A DNA stretch of 64,000 bases. Origin: Mycocentrospora acerina. Taxonomy: Eukaryota > Ascomycota > Dothideomycetes > Pleosporales. Under the pieces are notes generated by a model. It searched no databases. It saw nothing but the letters and a program-made list of their open reading frames with translations, and was not told where the DNA came from. This document shows positions 56,301-64,000 of the stretch, piece after piece; within the stretch, counting starts at the first letter, position 1; each line of letters begins with the position of its first letter. The stretch covers positions 434,001-498,000 of the forward strand of contig JAKUHH010000084.1 of assembly GCA_022701365.1 (NCBI GenBank), written 5' to 3'. A program made the translations under genes and the position numbers.

Positions 56301-57607
56301 TTAGCGTGTCATCGTTCGCGTTCTGGAAGGATTTGTATGTTGTAGGAGGTAACCTTCAAAGAAGTTGTTCTCACACAGGGGGTCAGACAGGCGCTCCTGT
56401 TAGTTGATCTGCGGCTACAGTGTTGCGAGATAAATGACATACCACTTGGATCAGAAAATAGTGGGCAATTTACTCTGTTGTACCTACAGGAAGCACAAAG
56501 CTACGACGTAGAAATGTGCTAGGAGGATATTCTACAAGAACTGGAACTACCTGAAGAGCACGTAAGAAAGTATAAAAGTCTGAACTACCCAAACTTAGTT
56601 AGCGGCGTTGAGATGGTGACGCCTTGCCGATATTTCCTCGATCGAGGAGGCTTAAGACATAAAAGAGGCAGAAGACTGGTGCCTACCCAGCTTAACAATT
56701 GGTTTTAATTGAACTACTTAGAACACGCGTTTACTTTTATGGAAATTAATAAATCGACATCCTTGTTAATATGTGTTTAAGATGTATCGCTCCTAGTTTA
56801 GGTCTATCCTGAAATAGACCTCAACACAGCACGTATCAATTGCTACAAATCAGATTTATAGTATAGAACATAGTAAATAGTTAGTAAGCAGATATTCTAC
56901 TACGCTTGGTCATTTGTATGATTGTGAATAGTATGAATGGAGAAACGAATTATGGCTCGCAGAACACACCACCGATCTATATCTTGTTATTGGCGACATC
57001 CTTAGTACCCTTGCATAATCCGTAAGGATGTTTGAATAAATTGCTAAGAAAGCTAACCTCTAAATACCGTTTGTGTTGGACCACAGTCTGGCATTTGTTT
57101 CGAGGGTGTAGAATCAGGCTCCACTGTTTTGTTTGCGTGGAAATCAGGAGCTGACGGAAAACCCTGTGGTTGAACATGTCGTGGCACATTGAATCCTCGA
57201 CAGGAAAAATCACCGCCCTGTATATAAGTTTTCCTTATATTTCTCCTCGCTAGGGCCCAAACTCAGTAATCCTTCAGCGCAACACCTGTATTATATGATT
57301 AAACAACACCTATCGTAACTTTGTCAACATTTTGCTTTTGGGACAGCCAAAATCTTTGTCATAAGACGCCTAATACTTTGGCTTTGAAAGCCTGGTATTG
57401 CACTTGGACTCCCGGTGCTATTATATCCAGAGTGCGTGCATCTTCACATCTTACAATTCCCATGTAGGCAGAATCAAAAGTAATCTTCTATTGTTCTAGC
57501 AAGTCACAGGAGTAGTTTTGTAAGCACTAGCCGTAAATTATAAAATAGAATGTCGCGACAGCCAGCAACGGTAGAGCAACCTAGGTTAAAATTCGAAGAC
57601 TTTTGAA
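56301..57607. other. AT-rich stretch with faint relics
   Basis: No intact gene. At about 56510-56700 a plus-strand frame broken by a stop reads like protein (DILQELELPEEHVRKY, YFLDRGGLRHKR) but is not assignable. Confidence 0.4.
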
Positions 57608-59310
57608 ATGCGCTTCTTCGCCTCGCAGCTTTCGCTGCCATCATCACCGGTCTCCCTCGGAACCAGGCAGACCTATTTCTCCGTCGGTACCAATCATATA
57701 CTAGGCACGGAACTAGACGCAGATCTCAAACTGTCCTAACTTGGATTCTTCAGCAAGAGCCTGGATGTCATTCTAGTGAACTCCCTTGAATACACGGTGT
57801 CCATGATGTTGACAGTCTGGATGGCAAAAACTCCTAGAAGCGAACAGTCTACTTCCATACATACTGCAATTAGCGCTACTTTGAATGACTTTGGCTTGAG
57901 AGATGAGCTGACGAAGCCTAGGATGACACTCGTGAGCTTCTTCACCCGATGGCGACAGCCCAAGTGGAGCTGGAATAACCTTTTACAATGTTTGTTGTGT
58001 CTTTGAACTTCCATATCCGTCACGCTACAGTGCCTGATTATCAATACCATCGCTGTGCCCAAGGAAAGGTGGTGCCCGAACCTTCTCACACCCAGAAAAT
58101 GATTGAGCAAGCCCGAAAGTCCACGACCATTCAGCATCCGAAAATTTCCTTACAAGCTATCGACTGCGATAACTTGCACGGCGCTGGTCAATTCAACATC
58201 GGGAACGAAGGTTATTCTCCATGGGATTGGGCACTTGCGCTATCTGCGTCTCTTTCTTTCGCCAGGCTCACCCATGTTGTCTCAACGGCTGCACGCCCCG
58301 AGAAGAGCTGGCGGCATGTGTATCGTTAGTAGCTGAATAGTGACCTAAAAAAGCGCTGGAAGACACTCAACACTGCATTCGAACTTCCAGGATAGCCGGC
58401 AGAGACTGTCTCTACAGATGATGCACAGGTGATGGAGTTGTTTGAATGGTTGAGAGAAAGGGATCATGAACTAACGGTTTCATTGACGGGATGGACGGGG
58501 TAACTTAATCTTGTTTTACTGGCCTTAAATACACTTTATAAGTCGACTAATCATTCTAAACAGGAAAGAATGTTTGCCGTCACTGTTCCGGAAGGCGATA
58601 GTGCTGGCGATTCAATGTTCTCCGTCCACCTCGGATCAATCTTATCGATGAACTTCACCGGTGCAACTTGCTCTAGAACGTTCCGACAAGCACTTTGCTC
58701 TGTTAAATTCTGGATCGTTAGTATGGTTGGAGCGGATTTGAGCTTCAATGGAGACGGAATTGAACGGAACAAAACATTATATTCGAGCCTACAGTCGCAT
58801 CCAATCACCACATAGCCCAAGCGCTTGCAAACCAGATCCGCGACAGTCTGGCGAGAAACGAGCTTTTGGTGCAATTGCCAAGTCTTCTCAGCCACTTTCT
58901 ACTTATGAGCCGTATGCTGCAGAAGGTCGACAGCGCGGTCCCGCCAGATACTGCTGGCTTGTCTAATATTATGGGCGTTTTGCTGCAAAACATGCTCAGC
59001 CTGAGCAACAAGTAGCGACCGTCATTCCCTGACACACTGCGCTTAGAGCCACACGAGAAAGTAAGCTTTTTCCCGATCCAACGGTAGCTGTATGGATCTG
59101 GTCCACAATTAGCGTGTGAGTGGGTGACTGTTATTGTTCTGGCAATCGTACTTGTATCGTTGTATTTCGCTTTTTATCAGACTCTGCGGTACTTGATGAG
59201 GCCTGGATCATGTGTAGAGCTCATTGGCATGATGATACTCGCGCAAACAAGTCCGCACTTGCAAGACATCGGCAACATAGACATTGTACGAAAGCGGCTA
59301 TACTAGGTAG
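57608..59310 (+). pseudogene. Large decayed gene, family not recognised
   Basis: Protein-like blocks on the plus strand occur in shifting frames separated by stops. In order they include FFSKSLDVILVNSLEYTVSM and DFGLRDELTKPRMTLVSFF, then QARKSTTIQHPKISLQAIDC, then an AQVMELFEWLRERDHEL-like helix. Later come RMFAVTVPEGDSAGDSMFSV, NELLVQLPSLLSHFLLMSRM and GVLLQNMLSLSNK. The end has a clear membrane span, VIVLAIVLVSLYFAFYQTLR, followed by LIGMMILAQTSPHLQDIGNI. Together they suggest a former large single- or multi-span membrane protein of over 500 residues, now disrupted by several frameshifts and stops. Confidence 0.55.
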
Positions 59311-59553
59311 AAAGGCCAGAAAAAAGGCACCTGCAGCTCAAGAGTAAACCTAAATGGTACGACGAAACAAATAGAAGAAGCCGAGCCTGGTGATAGCATG
59401 CCTCAGGCGTTGTCAGCTGACTATATTCTTTCAAGTTACAATAGTTCCTTTCTATTGTTATGCGCAGAGAAACGTGCTGTTAGAATTCAGATGGCTATTA
59501 ACGCTGCGATATTGTTAGTATTAAGTCGCTATTGGGTTCTGTTCATCTCCCTG

Positions 59554-61729
59554 TCAGGTGTCGCTCATATGTTCCTTGAACGAAGTATCAGCTTCCGAAT
59601 GGGAATCTGCGTTCCAGTCAAGGCCAACGAAGAGCCAACTATGCGCAAGGAACCATAGTTTTTGATCTACCGGAGTCGTGGCAACGGTCTCGCAGATGCT
59701 ACCGTAGGGTATTTGTCCTGGTGCATCGCTCACAGGAAGTCCATCAGCAGGTCTTTTCGTGATCATGTCCTTCAGGCGAGCAACACTATATGGGTCTGAG
59801 TTGCTCTCAATCCACGAGATGCGGCCATGTATCCAGGTTTTCATCTTGAATGGAAGCCAGGGGACTAGTGTTAGGTTGTGGAGCTTGAGCAGGAGGTGGA
59901 ATGCGCTTGCAGGATCAAGTACGCCAGATGTATAGAGCGGTGATTTGGTTGCGTGGCCCTTTGACGCATCTTTGTTAGACGCACATGAGGATTGGGTTGA
60001 AATGGAGTCTGAACTCGATGCATTAGAATAGGTTGGCGTTGAGACATTAGCCCCAGAATCTACGGTTGACGTCTTTAATTGTTCTGATGAGCCAGACTTT
60101 ACTAACCCCTCGTCACACATAGATGATCTCATACGTATTGGCAGACCGTACTTAGTGAACTCTAAGAACTGCTTCAAATAGTCAGAGTATGAGAGTAACT
60201 GTGGAACGGTTGCACATATTTCTTCGGCGAGTAGTATTGTTAACGACTCAGATGCTGATCTCTGTAGGTGTAGATTTACAAGCTTGGTTTCAATATTTGA
60301 AGAAAGTAGAGTAGAGCACTGGTGGTGGACCAGCTGATGAAGATGAATTCGGCAGGATCGGATACTATTCCAGAGATGGCCAGCGAACTGGTGAGGGTGG
60401 GCTTGCGATAGTCAGCAGAGTCTCATATGTCTCGACCCGCAAAGAGCTTACCGTGGAAGACTCGGTTATATACCAGTTGCTGCAATTCCGTTGCCTGCAT
60501 CGCCGGTATCCAACACTTTTCGTATAACGTGTGATTTGGCATTTCTTCGATGAAGCTTTTCAAAGAAGCATCAAGCTCCAACGCCTTCTGGAGTATTGCA
60601 TCAGGACTGGAGTAGAAATCCTTCTTAAGATCATCCCTGAACTCGATCACTCGCGAAAGAACGTCGGCAAGTTTGGCATGGACCGAGTGGGAATTAATCC
60701 TCTCAGGAAGATATGCTCTAATCTGCTTGTACCTGAACGGTAAAGATACGTGTTGGATCCAGCAATTCATTATTACCCCCTGGATCAAGTTACTAAGCAC
60801 TGCCTTGTAGACAATGCTTGGCTCTCGCTGTTGCAAGCTCAGATATGCAACTGATGTAGCACCTTCCATATGCTTGGTAATGTTGTCTATACTTGACTCT
60901 GGCGAAAGCAACATAGTCTCGAAAATCGCAGCGATCATGATCGACATAAGAGTGGTGTCTTGGATGACAGCCTGCGGACTTGACAGTGAGGTGTTGATAT
61001 CTCGTATTGCAGCAACATAAGTTCTGGCGGACTGCTCGATCAAATCAGTCCTACGAGTGATTCTTGCATATCCAGCTAGGCCGCTGGCGATGATTGTTCT
61101 CCTCAGTGAAGAGGTAGCGTATCCTGATTTTGAGTAGAAGTCCGGGAGGTAGTGAAGTGATGACACATTCGGGTCTGTACCGACATAATTCGACATAAAG
61201 AAGTTGATACCCAAGTCATCCCAAGACTGGTATACACCGATGTCAGTGAGATTGATAAGAGCTAAACTCTGCGTTGTGACTTCATCTTCACTAGCTGTGT
61301 GCGCAATCGCTGATTTAGAAGGGTGGCCCTTGCTCTTTCTGACAACTTTCGCGCTCCCATCACGGAACAAGAGATCGACAGCATTGCGATACCCCGGGCA
61401 TATGCGACCAGCTTTGACACATTGTCCACAGGGATTGTCTTGGTCACACTCCAATATAGCGTTAGCATTGTTCATACAAGATGTAGCGAGCGAATAGCAA
61501 GCGCTCCCTAAGCACAAAGTCGGGCTGACTGCATCAAAATCCTTTCGCGTACCCTGGTTCTGCGTTTTCTACATTCCCCGCATGCTTAACAAAGGTCAGT
61601 GGCTGTCGTGACGATTTTCGCTTTAGGGCGTGCGTACCTGATGATGGTCTGCCTACAGTGGGGTGTCAGCTAATTTTGCGGATGGCTAATAATTAGGGCT
61701 GACACGGGTCACCAACCTCGGTACTCCAT
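59554..61729 (-). CDS. Zn2Cys6 transcription factor (DUF3468 / Fungal_trans_2 type)
   Basis: There are five exons: 61729-61717, 61652-61638, 61584-61553, 61448-60452 and 60401-59554, 634 aa. The three first exons are only 13, 15 and 32 nt. Spliced, they read MEYRGRPSSACGECRKRRTR and continue CDQDNPCGQCVKAGRIC. The six cysteines have exact spacing C-x2-C-x6-C-x5-C-x2-C-x6-C, strong proof of the exon chain. Introns start GTTGGT, GTACGC, GTACGC and GTAAGC; branch sites CTGAC or CTAAC precede each acceptor. The long C-terminal part carries the regulator domain (YSKSGYATSSLRRTIIASGL, ISWIESNSDPYSVARL, KLWFLAHSWLFVGLDW). It is a nuclear regulator, probably acting as a dimer on CGG-containing sites. 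It lies among NmrA/SDR relics and may have controlled them. Two acceptors (AAG, GAG) are non-preferred, so some ends could shift. Confidence 0.82.
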
Positions 61730-61784
61730 CGTCTTTAAGCCCAGCCCTGCCTTACATCGAGGCGTCGGAACCACGGCAAAAATA

Positions 61785-62346
61785 CTAGTCCTGATGAACT
61801 CCTCCGGATTGCGCTTGTGCAGATGCGAAGACATGAAGTGGAACAGGTAAGTTCAGGGCTGCTGCAGGATGTATCTCAGAAGCTACCGAGGCGAAAGCCC
61901 CTGTCGCTTGGCTTCGACGTGGCTTGAGCTCGTAGAAATATACCTGGACCTTGTTCGCTTGGCTCCGTATCTTATCAAACTGGTCAACTACCTCCTGAAA
62001 GAACTGATTCCCCAGCTGGAGTATCTTCAGCACATCAAATTACCCTTCACCCTCTTGGTATTTCCGCTGCGCTGCTGCGAGCATATCAATCTAGCTCATC
62101 CCTCCGCGCCTCTGAATGGTGTACCGAAAATAATTAACCAGCGACCGACTTGAATGTGCCTGGCCACTCGCTCTCATTGTGCCATGCATCTAAGAGTGCC
62201 TGTAAAAGCTTAGTCACGGCGGTATCTCGTAGCTGATAATTTACCTTCAGCACGGCCAGCGCCCCGAAGCAATGTGCTATAAAAAAGGAGTGGCTAGGAT
62301 GACTACTCTTTATCAAGTCAGCAATAGTAGCGTTTCTAATATACAC
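61785..62346 (-). pseudogene. Dead lipase-like alpha/beta-hydrolase domain (NLR-associated type)
   Basis: The minus strand gives FFIAHCFGALAVLK, a short intron (GTAAAT...TTACAG), then ALLDAWHNESEWPGTFKS. After a one-base frameshift come LIIFGTPFRGAEG and a stop, and after another break LKILQLGNQFFQEVVDQFDK and QVYFYELKP. The order HxFGG, FFGTPFRG and the FDKIR helix is that of the hydrolase domain commonly fused ahead of NACHT/NB-ARC in fungal NLRs. No NTPase part follows. At least one frameshift and two stops make it non-functional. Confidence 0.75.
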
Positions 62347-62349
62347 GGT

Positions 62350-63354
62350 CTATACTGCTCTCTTCTGCTGCAAGGCTAGCATCAATCAATGTGTGATTGT
62401 TGAAACATTCTGCCGCATCGCCCCTTCACCAAACCACTGCTACTTGGACACTCGGACCCTTTTCAGATCACTCTCTACTTACCTGCGTTGTTACACCAAA
62501 CCTGCCTGGCGTGTCCTGGGTTATGTTACATAAGGATACAGATATTGTAGCTTTGTAGAGTAGTTTTACTGTATCCTTTCGTACAAAACCTATAGGTGTA
62601 GAGAATAATATCTTTGGCATATCCTCCAGTCCCAGCACTCCCATATGCCTCGTAGTGAACATCGGACCCAATTCGGATCACTCTCTTCTCATCTGCGTCG
62701 TTAAAACTAGCAGCTACTAGCCTTGTAAAATTTGTACTTAAATAGGTTATCGCGCAGCTTCAACACCCATTAAGGCCTTTTTTTACAGCTTAAAGTTTAA
62801 CTTTACTTAATTATGACTCGACTTTTAGGGCATCTTATAGCTATTCTAACAAATCTTAATTATTTCAAAATTAGGCTGAAATTTAGGGCACAGTGTAGCA
62901 GATTAAGGGATATCTAAGTCTAGTCACCTACACGTTCAGTCTCCTGTTGAAGCCTCATCGCTCCATTTCAGCCTCATCGCGCCACATGGCCGGCTGTGCA
63001 ACCAGCCGCACCCGCCTTCCAGCTGAGCCTGTTCTAACTCCCTTCTCACAAAACCAAGAACATGGCAAGGCAAAACAGAATCAACTCACAATACCACAGA
63101 GCACCCTGTCCATTCCATCACAAAAGAGCACGCCATTAACAGCTGTGTGCTCGCAATATCATTTCCCTAGAGTAAATTAGGTCTGCATTAAATGAATTCA
63201 AACTTCATAGCCCCGTCACCTGTAAAATGCTCGAGCTTAAGCCACGTGGCGGTGGCTGTGTAGGGGGTTCATCGTATTTGGGGGTGCAGATCGAATTCAT
63301 ACATCTTCGACCGTTGCACACTTTTATTCTGCCACTAGGTTAATAAATTTCATC
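62350..63354. other. AT-rich stretch with a diverged direct repeat
   Basis: No gene. The left part carries two copies of a ~45-bp sequence. About 62710-62940 is extremely AT-rich. The last ~130 bases are more mixed and form the promoter of the HET gene. Confidence 0.45.
62453..62707 (+). repeat. Pair of diverged ~45-bp direct repeats
   Basis: CGGACCC...GATCACTCTCT...CTGCGTTGTTA at 62453-62497 recurs as CGGACCC...GATCACTCTCT...CTGCGTCGTTA at 62663-62707, 210 bases apart. They could be remains of a duplicated or LTR-like segment. Confidence 0.5.
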
Positions 63355-64000
63355 ATGGCAAGCAACTTATGCAATGAATGTCGACGCATCTCCATTGATG
63401 CTTTGCAATCGTACAGGGGCTTCGAGCACTCAACTCTACTAAAAAATATATACGCCGGCGTATCATCCGAATGTGCTCTGTGCTCTGAGATTGAAAAGGC
63501 TCTCCACCAGCACATTGTAAGAGAAAGGCTCGAAGACAATATCCGGTATGAGAGACGTGATGTTCGATTTTATGTTCATCCAGATCAGATCGGTGACTTA
63601 TTTGTTACCGTTGGCTGTCCACCAGAAGATATAAAATGGCTGGGTGGCCGTAGCTTAGTTTCCAAAAGTGAAGGGGGTTTGGTACGGTCATTTCGGATGT
63701 TTGCCGATCGTGGTATGTGAGGCTTTCTTCTGTCTAGAGACTCTTTGGACGCTACTTCTATCTTCCTACTTTGTAAGATTGAATCTGACACCACGAAGGT
63801 ACCGCCGTGGCGAACATATGCCGATACAAAAATCCCCTTCCGGAGCCGTTTTCGGATAAAGCTTTCCACCTAATTGAGCAATGGCTTCATGGATGCCTTG
63901 GAAGTCATGAGAACTGTTGCACGGCATCATCGAATATGCTTCCAAGCAGAGTTATTGACGTAGGTCCTGCGGATGGATCACGACATCCGTACCTCTATGT
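63355..64000 (+). CDS. HET-domain protein, 5' part (runs off the window)
   Basis: Exon 1 is 63355-63712. An 86-nt intron follows (63713-63798, donor GTATGT, branch CTGAC, acceptor AAG), and exon 2 continues past the window end. The N-terminus has CNECRRISIDALQ and, 45 residues on, SECALCSEIEKAL: paired CxxC motifs in the usual N-terminal module of HET proteins. Exon 2 gives PLPEPFSDKAFHLIEQW, GCLGSHENCC, then MLPSRVIDVGPADGSRHPYL. This is the typical lead-in to the HET core, which lies outside the window. Unspliced, the frame stops at 63720. It is expected to act in non-self recognition and cell death. Whether the gene is intact cannot be seen here. Confidence 0.8.

Noticed and set aside
1..64000. 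CRISPR arrays, bacterial operons, rRNA genes
   Set aside because: No spaced identical repeats of the CRISPR type, no ribosome-binding-site gene chains and no rRNA-like sequence were seen; the genes are spliced and eukaryotic.

Overview
The window reads as nuclear DNA of a filamentous ascomycete (Pezizomycotina). The gene content fits a Dothideomycete, but that placement is an inference. The support is short GT-AG introns of about 48-145 nt with CTAAC or CTGAC branch sites close to the acceptor, HET-domain and NLR-type incompatibility genes, a Zn2Cys6 regulator with a DUF3468-type body, and decayed genes whose stop codons look like C-to-T changes, as left by repeat-induced point mutation (RIP).

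Layout. 0-5.6 kb: a gene-free left edge, then one HET / NB-ARC / TPR NLR gene whose apparent central stop lies inside an intron. 5.6-10.6 kb: a tRNA-Pro(UGG) gene with two insertions, a multi-pass membrane protein and a glutathione S-transferase. 12-23.2 kb is a GC-rich housekeeping block: an AT-hook protein, a divergently transcribed Yen1/GEN1 Holliday-junction resolvase, a convergent SNF12 (SWI/SNF) gene and an amidohydrolase. 23.6-32.8 kb: a glutamine-rich nuclear-type protein, a secreted aldose 1-epimerase, an uncharacterised 769-aa protein and an HSL-type esterase. 33.9-41.4 kb: a bZIP factor, an MFS transporter and a ferric-reductase/NOX-like oxidoreductase, with wide spacers.

41.4-64 kb is visibly AT-rich and gene-poor. 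It holds a small inverted-repeat element, another dispersed repeat, a short secreted cysteine-containing protein, one broken and one intact NmrA-like gene, a small conserved 152-aa protein, a dead short-chain dehydrogenase, a partial membrane-protein gene, a large decayed gene, an intact Zn2Cys6 regulator, a dead lipase-like domain of the type fused to fungal NLRs, and at the right edge the start of another HET gene. The mixture of NmrA/SDR/regulator genes suggests a decaying metabolic cluster beside an incompatibility-gene graveyard; this is inference.

The most unusual item is the tRNA-Pro gene (6600-6739). Besides a normal 18-nt anticodon-loop intron it carries a 50-nt D-loop insertion with GTATGT...CACTAAC...CAG signals. 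Its exact removal restores a 72-nt tRNA body. Many gene models here were rebuilt by hand from splice signals, so exon ends are predictions.
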